Part shown: positions 1-6,225 of the stretch, one piece after another
Position numbering within the stretch: the first letter of the stretch is position 1
How the letters are laid out: each line of letters begins with the position of its first letter
DNA from: CALRBF01 sp964646465
Lineage (GTDB): Bacteria > Patescibacteriota > Minisyncoccia > SW-4-49-11
Length of the DNA stretch: 11,370 nt
Reading direction: 5' to 3'
Assembly (NCBI GenBank): GCA_964646465.1
Contig: CAZYEN010000003.1
Span: 1 to 11,370 of the forward strand
The notes under the pieces: generated by a model
Seen by the model: only the letters and a program-made list of their open reading frames with translations
Told to the model about the DNA's origin: nothing
Databases searched by the model: none
Program-made: the position numbers and the translations under genes

Positions 1-193
1 TTAGTGCTTGTTGTAATGCTTTCTCTATTGTGTTCTTATCGCTATTTATTGCTGCTTGTCTCGCTTGATTTATTTGTCTTGTTGGATTGATTGCTACTAA
101 TACTATGGCTGCTAATATTCCTATTGTTGCTATTACTAATAATATCTCTAATAAGGTAAAGCCTCTCCTTACTCTTTTTTTGTTTTTGTACAT
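1..193 (-). CDS. type IV pilin-like prepilin, N-terminal part (cut by window edge)
   Basis: Reading the minus strand from the ATG at 193 gives 64 codons that stay open to the window edge, so the C-terminus is missing. The product begins with a short basic leader (MYKNKKRVRRG) followed directly by FTLLEILLV. This is a class III (prepilin) signal: cleavage by PilD-type peptidase is expected after G11, leaving N-methylated F12 and the conserved Glu at mature position +5 (E16). A hydrophobic helix covers about residues 12-35, and then comes INPTRQINQARQAAINSD, a continuation common in pseudopilins and pilins of reduced-genome bacteria. By family knowledge it should be inserted in the membrane and assembled into a pilus or pseudopilus; whether it is a major or minor pilin cannot be told without the globular domain. 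No Shine-Dalgarno sequence precedes the ATG. A strong promoter lies about 57 bp upstream. An overlapping minus-strand frame (42-278) is a low-complexity shadow. Confidence 0.9.
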   Translation of the reverse strand, partial: MYKNKKRVRRGFTLLEILLVIATIGILAAIVLVAINPTRQINQARQAAINSDKNTIEKALQQAL

Positions 194-249
194 ATTTATG
201 AATTTTATTATTATTAATTGTTTTACAATATATTTCTTCTATATTAAAT

Positions 250-278
250 TTTATACCCCCCCCCCCGATTTTTGTCAA
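250..278 (-). promoter_or_regulatory. sigma70-type promoter of the pilin gene with a poly-G spacer
   Basis: On the minus strand a perfect -35 TTGACA (273-278) is followed by a 17-bp spacer (256-272) and a -10 TATAAA (250-255). The spacer is AAAATC plus eleven G. The predicted transcription start is near 243, giving a 5' leader of about 50 nt before the pilin ATG at 193. That leader can form a small 5-bp hairpin (217-221 with 225-229). It is the best -35/-10 pair in the window, and it depends on the G run for correct spacing. Confidence 0.8.
256..266. repeat. homopolymer tract, C11 on plus strand / G11 on minus strand
   Basis: Eleven consecutive C on the plus strand in otherwise AT-rich DNA. 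The tract lies wholly inside the spacer of the pilin promoter. Mononucleotide G/C runs of this length are prone to slipped-strand mispairing, so the length may vary between cells, or may be misread in assembly. Confidence 0.95.
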
Positions 279-307
279 ATGACTATTTTTGGGATATGTC
301 TAAAATA

Positions 308-384
308 AATTATGAATTGTGAATTATGAGTTGTGATTGTATCAACCCCCGTCTTGCAGGCTCTCCCCCCTACGATTCATAATT
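308..384. repeat. small repeat element: tandem 14-mer plus inverted copy (MITE-like)
   Basis: Two adjacent 14-bp units occupy 308-321 (AATTATGAATTGTG) and 322-335 (AATTATGAGTTGTG), differing at one base. An inverted copy, GATTCATAATT, lies at 374-384 and matches the first unit at 10 of 11 positions, so the element is bounded by inverted repeats. The interior is C-rich, with runs of 5 C (346-350) and 6 C (365-370), unlike the surrounding AT-rich DNA. It sits between the hsp20 terminator and the pilin promoter. It encodes no protein that I can see. A non-autonomous mobile remnant or dispersed intergenic repeat is likely; a regulatory role is possible. Confidence 0.5.
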
Positions 385-386
385 AA

Positions 387-424
387 AACAAAAAGCACCT
401 ATTTTTATATAGATGCTTTTTGTT
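387..424 (-). terminator. intrinsic terminator of hsp20
   Basis: A perfect 11-bp stem (387-397 with 414-424; AACAAAAAGCA against its complement) is extended after one mismatch by a CTAT/ATAG inner stem. On the minus strand the descending arm ends in TGCTTTTTGTTTT, a U-rich tail. It begins 10 bp after the hsp20 stop codon, which fits a Rho-independent terminator for that gene and insulates the pilin gene from read-through. Confidence 0.8.
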
Positions 425-433
425 AGGACTTTG

Positions 434-958
434 TTATTTAATAGGAATTTTCTTAATCTTAACCTTTTCTGATTTTGGTAGGGTTATAGTTAAAACTCCA
501 TCTTTTAATTCGGCTGCAGATTTCTCGGCATCTACATCAATTGGTAAAATAACTGAACGAGAGAATGGACCCCAGTAACATTCTTGATAAAAATAGTTTT
601 CTTGTTTCACTTTCACTGAATTTTTTCTTGCTCCTGATATAGTAACCATATCATTAGTGATAGATACATCTAAATCTTTTGCAGTAACTCCAGCAATAGT
701 AGATACAATTACGATATCGTTGTCTGTTTGATAAACATCAATAGTTAGTGCTCCCTCTATTAACTCATCATCTGTTTGGAATGTAGATTGAGAAGAAATT
801 TTAGTATCAGCAACATATTCATCTAAGGATGCAGAATCTGAGTCCAAATCTGATACTCCTGAGAATCTACTTCTTAAGTCATCTTGGATGTCTTCTTCTA
901 TTACTGGTTGTTCTTCAAAATCTACAGCTCCTGTTAATTTTCTTAAAATACTAGACAT
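434..958 (-). CDS. hsp20: small heat shock protein (Hsp20 / alpha-crystallin family)
   Basis: A 174-residue cytoplasmic chaperone of the ATP-independent holdase type. By family knowledge it binds unfolding proteins as an oligomer and hands them to Hsp70 systems. The alpha-crystallin domain runs from about residue 69 to 162, starting at ALTIDVYQTDNDIVIV. It carries the family signature GVLTITLPK at 154-162 and ends with the I-x-I anchor as IPI (171-173), which docks on a neighbouring subunit. The N-terminal arm (about 1-68) is longer and more acidic than the short arm of many bacterial homologues, rich in Asp, Glu and Ser (for example EEDIQDDL). The gene is monocistronic, with its own promoter upstream and a terminator 10 bp downstream. 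No CIRCE operator is visible, so HrcA control is not supported. No Shine-Dalgarno sequence precedes the ATG. Confidence 0.93.
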   Translation of the reverse strand: MSSILRKLTGAVDFEEQPVIEEDIQDDLRSRFSGVSDLDSDSASLDEYVADTKISSQSTFQTDDELIEGALTIDVYQTDNDIVIVSTIAGVTAKDLDVSITNDMVTISGARKNSVKVKQENYFYQECYWGPFSRSVILPIDVDAEKSAAELKDGVLTITLPKSEKVKIKKIPIK

Positions 959-1000
959 AATTTTTAAATGAATTGTTACATAAACTATTGCATTAACAAT

Positions 1001-1029
1001 ATAATACCAAATTTTGAAAAAAAAAGCAA
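1001..1029 (-). promoter_or_regulatory. probable promoter of hsp20
   Basis: On the minus strand a -10 TATTAT (1001-1006, one mismatch to consensus) is 17 bp from TTGCTT (1024-1029, a weak -35). The spacer begins with seven of a nine-T run (1017-1025). The predicted start is near 994, leaving a leader of about 35 nt. No heat-shock operator was recognised. Confidence 0.45.
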
Positions 1030-1042
1030 GAGTTTGTGATGA

Positions 1043-2182
1043 TTATAATTGAAAGGCTTCTATAATTTTATTATTCATCTCTTTTCCTGTTGTGTGTATA
1101 TCTTCACTTGAAGCATAATTATATACTAAAATACCTTCCTGATACTCACCCTCCAAAGCTAATTGCAAATTACTCATATCTAAATTAGGCATATTCAGAT
1201 ATCCTTGCTTGCTACTTTTGGCATTATCTACTACTATATGTAGCCCTATTATATCTTTGGGTAAATATTTAAATAATTCTCTATATATAATTATTATATC
1301 TTGTTCTGTTGTATTGGTTTTACTAAAATCATGAACAAATAATTTAGAATAAGCATATCTAGTATTTTGACCCACCTTCTCAACTTGTATGAATTCAAGA
1401 TGAGCCAAAATTCTTCCTATTAATAAAAGATGATTGTCTGAAATTATAGACTCCAAAGCGTGAATTATAACTTCATAGTCATTTGGTAGTTCTCTTAATT
1501 TAATAATTGTTTTTTCTAAAGATAGATTTTTGTTATTAGCTAAAATTAAAGATAACAGTAATCCATTGATAATATTTTTATCAGCCAAACTATGTCTGGA
1601 ATATACTTTTATATATTCGAAAATAATCTCTGCACTAGATGTATATTGATTTTCAACAACTGTTCTCTCTGAATATGGATGAGGAATGTCTATTGATGAA
1701 ATTGCAATAGATGGAGTTTCTAAAAATATATGTGGATATTGTAAAAAAGCATTACCTAGTTTAGTCCAATTCTTTGTATCTAAAGTAAGAATTAAATCAT
1801 AAGGATATTGACCTGGTTGAATAGAAACTAAATCTGCATTAAATTTGTCTGAGGGAGAATGTAAATAAATTCTAAGCTGAGAATCAGTAATATCATATTT
1901 TATAGATTCTACTGGATATTTTGATATATCTATACTAATAATAGACTCCACCGTAGATTGAATCACTGAGCTAATAGCCGACAAGTCTAAGAATTGCAAT
2001 GAGTTTTGCAAATAAACATAAGAAGACAAAATTGTTACATTTTTACCCTCTGATTGTAAAATTCTAGCTATAGCTAATGCTGATCCTAATGTTTCTGCTC
2101 CCTGTATTTCAGGAATTGGAATAAGAATAGAGTGAGCAGATTTTAGTGTGTTATGTATGAGCTCTAGGTTATTATCAATCAT
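1043..2182 (-). CDS. DHH-family phosphoesterase-like protein lacking catalytic motifs
   Basis: A 379-residue protein whose layout resembles NrnA/RecJ-like DHH phosphoesterases, but whose metal-binding motifs are mostly gone. Residues 19-46 (ILIPIPEIQGAETLGSALAI...) align with the usual H-x-D-x-D-A-x-GS opening: GSALA is kept, the His and both Asp are not. LDTKNWTKLG (134-143) matches the 'VDT...RLG' strand and keeps one Asp (D135). The expected DHH triad is replaced around residue 164 by IDIPHPYSE, although the following TSSAEIIFEYI (181-191) matches the conserved ASSTAEL helix. The TGI-x-x-DTG motif appears as NGLLLSLILANN (206-217). The C-terminal third (about 275-379) sits where DHHA1 would be and lacks GGGH. 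It is therefore probably not a nuclease; a binding or scaffold role is inference only. It is last in the ybaB-secD-secF operon, 26 nt after secF. There is no Shine-Dalgarno sequence. Confidence 0.65.
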   Translation of the reverse strand: MIDNNLELIHNTLKSAHSILIPIPEIQGAETLGSALAIARILQSEGKNVTILSSYVYLQNSLQFLDLSAISSVIQSTVESIISIDISKYPVESIKYDITDSQLRIYLHSPSDKFNADLVSIQPGQYPYDLILTLDTKNWTKLGNAFLQYPHIFLETPSIAISSIDIPHPYSERTVVENQYTSSAEIIFEYIKVYSRHSLADKNIINGLLLSLILANNKNLSLEKTIIKLRELPNDYEVIIHALESIISDNHLLLIGRILAHLEFIQVEKVGQNTRYAYSKLFVHDFSKTNTTEQDIIIIYRELFKYLPKDIIGLHIVVDNAKSSKQGYLNMPNLDMSNLQLALEGEYQEGILVYNYASSEDIHTTGKEMNNKIIEAFQL

Positions 2183-2208
2183 ATAGTATAGTATTGGTTT
2201 CTAAATAA

Positions 2209-3126
2209 TTATGATTTTTTATACCACATTCTATAAAGGACTACTAATAGTGGAGAGGCGATAAAGATTGAGGAATAAGTCCCAAAGAAAATTCCCAAGA
2301 ATAATGCTAGTGCAAAATATTGTACAGAAGTTCCACCATATAAGAATATACCTCCTAATACGACTAATAATGTTAAAGATGTGTTAACGGAACGAGCTAA
2401 ACTCTGGTCAATACTTTTACCTACAGTTTCTTCAAATTTATCTCCACCATATTTTCTAACATTTTCTCTTACTCTATCGAATACTACAATAGTATCATTA
2501 ACTGATGATCCCAAGATAGATAATAGTGCAATTATAAATAAAATATCTATTTGTAAGATTCCCCTGGATGATAAATAGGCAAATATAGCTGTTGGAATAA
2601 TAATATCGTGAACTAAGGCTATAATGGCTGTAAAACCATAAAATCTTGACGGCACAGGGTAGGACACTCCTCTAAACACGTAGGTCATAAAGATTATTAT
2701 AGTAATCAAAACTACTATAATAGCTATTACAGCTCTATTTTTTAGTTCTTCTCCCACAGTGGAACTAATTAATACATTAGATCTCTCTTTAATAATATCT
2801 GCCTTTGAGATATCTTCAGTATCATATTTAAGAGATATAGCTTCTTTTAAATTAGTATACTCTTCTTCATTAATAGGGTCTAACTCTATCTTGAATACAT
2901 TATCTTTCTTGGTTACTGACCTTGGTTTTTGTGCATTGTCGATTAAAGCTTGTTTTAAGTCTTCACTAGATAAATCTGACCGACTAATAATTTCCCAGTC
3001 TAAGGTTCTACCTCCCACAAAATCCGGACCCAATCTTAAACCAAATACTGCTATACTAGCAATAGAAACTATAATTAGCACTAAACCTAGTATTAACCAT
3101 ATTTTAGTATATTTAATAATCCACAT
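2209..3126 (-). CDS. secF: protein translocase subunit SecF
   Basis: A 305-residue integral membrane protein, the partner of SecD in the RND-type complex that uses the proton gradient to pull exported proteins out of the SecYEG channel. TM1 spans about residues 8-29. It is followed by the SecF signature GPDFVGG (33-39) and a small extracytoplasmic domain (about 40-125). Five more hydrophobic segments lie between about 130 and 298. The conserved VHD (172-174) and the NDTIVVFDRVREN block (210-222) are intact, including the Asp residues associated with proton-driven function in the family. The commoner GYS before NDT reads GSS here. Length is normal for SecF. It starts 2 nt after the secD stop codon, so translational coupling is likely. 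There is no Shine-Dalgarno sequence. Confidence 0.97.
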   Translation of the reverse strand: MWIIKYTKIWLILGLVLIIVSIASIAVFGLRLGPDFVGGRTLDWEIISRSDLSSEDLKQALIDNAQKPRSVTKKDNVFKIELDPINEEEYTNLKEAISLKYDTEDISKADIIKERSNVLISSTVGEELKNRAVIAIIVVLITIIIFMTYVFRGVSYPVPSRFYGFTAIIALVHDIIIPTAIFAYLSSRGILQIDILFIIALLSILGSSVNDTIVVFDRVRENVRKYGGDKFEETVGKSIDQSLARSVNTSLTLLVVLGGIFLYGGTSVQYFALALFLGIFFGTYSSIFIASPLLVVLYRMWYKKS

Positions 3127-3128
3127 AA

Positions 3129-4667
3129 TTATTTCTGTAATGTTATAAATTTTCCAAATTTAGTTTCTAATAACCATTTTTGATAACCTAATAAAGTTAT
3201 AAATATTCTGCTAACTGTAATTGCTGTGAATAAACTAACTACTACACCAATTACTAAAGTTAGTCCAAATCCCCTTACAACTCCAGAAGCTAAATAAAAC
3301 AAAATAAGTGCTGAAATTAAAGTAGTGACCTGAGAGTCTCGAATAGATTCCCAAGCTCTTCTAAATCCCTCTTTTGTACTTGCTTCAAAGTCTCTCCCAC
3401 TTTTCAACTCTTCTTTCATTCTCTCAAATATTAAAACATTACCGTCTACTGCTAAACCGATACTAACTATAAATCCAGTAATACCGGCAATAGTAAGAGT
3501 AAAGCCAAATAAATTAAATATAGCTAGAACTAAAATTGAATATATAGATAAAGCTAATACTGCTACCAAACCTAAAGCTCTATAACAAAGTATCATAAAT
3601 ATAGCTACTAACAACAATCCTACAGCTCCAGCTTTTATACTTTGATATAGAGATTCTATACCTAAACTAGCTTCTACAGTCTGTTGAGATGCAATGGTAA
3701 TTGGCACTGGCAAAGCTCCAGCATTTAGACCATCTACTAATTCTTTGGCTGAAGTAGAGGTGAAATCTCCCGAAATAGTGGCTTGTCCATTTGGAATTTC
3801 TTGATTAATACGAGGAGCACTAATAACCTCACCATCTAATAATATGTATAATATCTCACCTATATTATTTTTAGTAAAATCAGCAAACCTTTGTTTACCT
3901 TCATCATCAAAACTCACCCCTACTTGTGGTTGTTGAGTTTGCGGATCAAAAATTACCTGAGCTGTTTTTATATTTTTACCAGTCAATATAGCTGGTTCTC
4001 TAAAGTATGGGTTTTGAAAATTTTCAAAATTTCCAGTCTGGAATTGTTCTAATAATTTTTGACTTTCTTCTGCTGGACGAGCTTGATAAAAAGTCAAATT
4101 AGGGGTTTGTCCAATTTGTTTCACTGCTTGCTCAGGGTCTTCAATACCCGCAAGTTCTACTACTAACCTTATTGCGTCCCCCTCTTCCAAATAAATTCTA
4201 GGCTCACTAACCCCAAAGCTATCTACTCTTTTTGTCACCACCTTTTGCAGACTATCTAAAGCCTGACTCTTATCAGATTCAGATACCTCACTTAAATTAA
4301 CATCATAAACAACTCTAACACCACCTTGTAAATCTAGTCCTAAGATAAATGTATTGTCTGGTAATTTAGATAATTCTCTCTTGTCTAGCCACTGATCAAA
4401 GCCACTTTTCTTAAAAGGTAATTGTTCCCATTTAGATAACTGATCAATTTTAGTATTAAAATAATCTATAGCTATATTAGCTGGTTTTGTATAAATATAA
4501 AGTAAAGAGATTATAGACAATAAAACAATACCTATAGATTGCCGTACTATATTTCCTTTTTTAGTCTTACCTTTAATAAAGTACCAAGTAAATTGAAATA
4601 TTATTTTAAATGGTAGCCATATTATATTCAGTACATTCTTAGGTAGTCGCCTCATCCAATTCAGCAT
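3129..4667 (-). CDS. secD: protein translocase subunit SecD
   Basis: A 512-residue membrane protein that forms the SecDF export motor with SecF. After TM1 (about 44-60) come the signature LGLDLQGG (109-116), the P1 region (VVTKRVDSFGVSEPRI, 143-158) and the P1-head region with FDDEGKQRFADFT (253-265) and DGEVISAPRI (278-287). The membrane half follows from about 345, with GLAVDGNVLIFERMKEEL (404-421), which holds the conserved Asp. An extra amphipathic to hydrophobic stretch (about 11-32, between basic residues) precedes TM1, which is unusual; it may be an in-plane helix or an added TM. The gene follows ybaB by 20 nt and precedes secF by 2 nt, the standard secD-secF order. The Met chosen gives this basic N-terminus. 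A later start is possible but would need a non-ATG codon or the internal Met at residue 5. There is no Shine-Dalgarno sequence. Confidence 0.97.
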   Translation of the reverse strand: MLNWMRRLPKNVLNIIWLPFKIIFQFTWYFIKGKTKKGNIVRQSIGIVLLSIISLLYIYTKPANIAIDYFNTKIDQLSKWEQLPFKKSGFDQWLDKRELSKLPDNTFILGLDLQGGVRVVYDVNLSEVSESDKSQALDSLQKVVTKRVDSFGVSEPRIYLEEGDAIRLVVELAGIEDPEQAVKQIGQTPNLTFYQARPAEESQKLLEQFQTGNFENFQNPYFREPAILTGKNIKTAQVIFDPQTQQPQVGVSFDDEGKQRFADFTKNNIGEILYILLDGEVISAPRINQEIPNGQATISGDFTSTSAKELVDGLNAGALPVPITIASQQTVEASLGIESLYQSIKAGAVGLLLVAIFMILCYRALGLVAVLALSIYSILVLAIFNLFGFTLTIAGITGFIVSIGLAVDGNVLIFERMKEELKSGRDFEASTKEGFRRAWESIRDSQVTTLISALILFYLASGVVRGFGLTLVIGVVVSLFTAITVSRIFITLLGYQKWLLETKFGKFITLQK

Positions 4668-4687
4668 AATTTTATATATGGTGTAGA

Positions 4688-4960
4688 TTACATTCCCATC
4701 TCAGCAGCTACTTCTTTTTGTAAATCTTTCTTCGCTACCTCAATAGTCTCAATAATAGTCTTTTCTAATTTAGACTTGTCTTGCATTAGCTCATCACTAA
4801 TCTTTAATTCCTTGATAGCCTGAGTTCCATCCATAGTCACGGACACTCCTTTATACTCTTTAGTAATTCTCTTTTTAGCTAATTTTTTTTGTAGCTTTTG
4901 CATTTCAGAGAACTGAGAAAACATTTCTTTTGCTTGATTAAATCCATCGAACATTCCCAT
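4688..4960 (-). CDS. ybaB: YbaB/EbfC-family nucleoid-associated protein
   Basis: A 90-residue protein with the YbaB/EbfC build. An N-terminal Gln/Met/Lys-rich helix (about 8-31, QKLQKKLAKK) leads to a central three-stranded sheet (KGVSVTMDGTQAIKELKIS, about 37-55) and a C-terminal helix (about 62-88). Family members are small dimers that bind DNA without strong specificity and are often encoded with dnaX and recR. Here the gene leads an operon with secD and secF instead. It is shorter than the usual 100-110 residues, because the Gly/Met-rich tail typical of the family is trimmed to EMGM. A promoter with an extended -10 lies just upstream. MGM at the start allows Met1 or Met3 as initiator; the first is used here. 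No Shine-Dalgarno sequence. Confidence 0.85.
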   Translation of the reverse strand: MGMFDGFNQAKEMFSQFSEMQKLQKKLAKKRITKEYKGVSVTMDGTQAIKELKISDELMQDKSKLEKTIIETIEVAKKDLQKEVAAEMGM

Positions 4961-4992
4961 ATTAATATATATTAACTATTACTATAAAGTTA

Positions 4993-5021
4993 ATTATACC
5001 ATAAAATTTTATTTTTGAGAA
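4993..5021 (-). promoter_or_regulatory. promoter of the ybaB-secD-secF operon
   Basis: On the minus strand a consensus -10 TATAAT (4993-4998) is preceded by TGG, an extended -10. A -35-like TTCTCA (5016-5021) sits exactly 17 bp upstream. The predicted start is near 4986, a leader of about 26 nt before the ybaB ATG. The rest of the 131-bp gap (4961-5091) holds only weak AT-rich palindromes and no clear terminator for the glycosyltransferase gene upstream. Confidence 0.65.
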
Positions 5022-5091
5022 TAGTGCATAGATAAAAATTTAGTAAGAGAGAGCATTTAAAAACTTTACAAAGTGGTAAAAAGAATATATT

Positions 5092-6222
5092 TTACTGTTC
5101 TAAAAGTAATTTTTTATAGATATTATAAGTTTGCTTAACCATATGATCCCAAGTAAATGTTTTAGATCGATCTAAACCCTTTGCTTTATACTCTTTTGCT
5201 ATAATAGGATTATGTAATAAAGTTGTAATTGCTTTTGTAATCTCTTCTAGATTATATGGGTCTACTAATATACCAGAATCGCCTACCACTTCTGGTAAAC
5301 AGGAGGTATTAGAGCTTATAATCGGTGTGTTCAAACTCATCGCTTCAATTAATGGAATCCCAAAGCCTTCATATAAACTTACATATATAAAGGCTTTTGC
5401 TTGTTTTAATAGTAATATTTTTTCTTCATCTGTGATGAATCCTACAAATATTACTTTATCTTGTGCTTCGTTCTCTATAATTACTTTATCTATCTGAGTA
5501 TCATAATTATACCCTTTCCCCCCTGCAATAACAAACTTTAGCTTACTGTCTGGATGAGATTCGATGTATTTAACAAAAGCTTGAATGGCTGTAGGTATAT
5601 TTTTGCGAGGTTGTAAACTACCAAGATATAATATATATTCTTCTTTTAATGCCATTCTTACTTTTTGAGAAGTACTAATTACAGTTGGAATACTATCTAT
5701 ATAGCCTCCGTTATAAATATTATGAATTTTTGCTAGATCTGTGCCAAAAATATTTTGAATTGCATATTTTGAATGTTTAGATACAGTTATAATAGCGTCT
5801 GAGTTTTTGATTGATTGTGGAATCAGAGTATTGAGTAAAAATTTGTCTAAGAATTTAATATGCTGAGGAACAAATTTCCAAGATATATCATGGATGGTAT
5901 TAAGCATTTTTGTATATTTAGGTAATCCAAATAAAGGCGCAATATATTGAATATGTAATAAATCTATATGATATTTATGACAAGCTTTTGGTAGCAAGTA
6001 TTCTGTCCATAGTAATTTTGACTTTGGTAACAAAGGTATAACTCGCCAATTTTGAGGTAAATCTTTTAAAACAGGTGACTGATACCAGTCTTCAGTGTCA
6101 GTGAATAAATAAAAACTATGTCCTACATCTAAGCTTACTAGACCTTTGATTAACTTTGCAGTATAAACTTCATCTCCAGTCCGTTTTTTACCTATTGATC
6201 TAATATCTATGGCTATATTCAT
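5092..6222 (-). CDS. GT4-family glycosyltransferase
   Basis: A 376-residue GT-B fold enzyme expected to move a sugar from a nucleotide-sugar donor to a cell-surface glycan or lipid; donor and acceptor cannot be read from the sequence. The N-terminal acceptor domain opens MNIAIDIRSIGKKRTGDEVY, close to the usual MKIGIDARxxxxxxTGIGRY opening, and contains HIQYIAPL (90-97), TIHDISW (109-115) and AIITVSKHSK (143-152). The linker leads to LYLGSLQPRKNIPTAIQAF (198-216), the donor-domain signature with the phosphate-contacting Arg/Lys, and then to the EGFGIPLIE retaining motif (E285-x7-E293). The gene starts 3 nt after the mrdA stop, so it is the last gene of the mre operon. That position suggests, as inference, a role in envelope polysaccharide made during growth. 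Length is normal. No Shine-Dalgarno sequence. Confidence 0.93.
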   Translation of the reverse strand: MNIAIDIRSIGKKRTGDEVYTAKLIKGLVSLDVGHSFYLFTDTEDWYQSPVLKDLPQNWRVIPLLPKSKLLWTEYLLPKACHKYHIDLLHIQYIAPLFGLPKYTKMLNTIHDISWKFVPQHIKFLDKFLLNTLIPQSIKNSDAIITVSKHSKYAIQNIFGTDLAKIHNIYNGGYIDSIPTVISTSQKVRMALKEEYILYLGSLQPRKNIPTAIQAFVKYIESHPDSKLKFVIAGGKGYNYDTQIDKVIIENEAQDKVIFVGFITDEEKILLLKQAKAFIYVSLYEGFGIPLIEAMSLNTPIISSNTSCLPEVVGDSGILVDPYNLEEITKAITTLLHNPIIAKEYKAKGLDRSKTFTWDHMVKQTYNIYKKLLLEQ

Positions 6223-6225
6223 ATG

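Noticed and set aside
256..266. G-quadruplex at the poly-G tract
   Set aside because: It is one continuous run without the separate G blocks of a standard quadruplex. The promoter-spacer explanation fits better.
42..278. Minus-strand 78-codon open frame
   Set aside because: It overlaps the prepilin in another frame, reads through the poly-G promoter as GGGG, and is Asn/Ser-rich low complexity.
87..308. Plus-strand 73-codon open frame
   Set aside because: It is antisense to the pilin gene and promoter. Its composition is that of AT-rich noise, with no domain-like pattern.
1017..1025. Nine-T run (minus strand) as terminator of the ybaB-secD-secF-DHH operon
   Set aside because: No stable hairpin precedes it; the adjacent CAA/TTG pairing is only 3 bp.
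959..1042. CIRCE or other heat-shock operator upstream of hsp20
   Set aside because: No TTAGCACTC-N9-GAGTGCTAA-like inverted repeat is present.
2759..3148. Plus-strand 129-codon open frame
   Set aside because: Antisense to the clearly conserved SecF gene; no independent promoter or family resemblance.
5063..5074. Palindrome ACTTTACAAAGT as terminator of the mre operon
   Set aside because: The stem is short and AT-rich with almost no loop. The following T stretch is weak, so it does not qualify as a convincing terminator.
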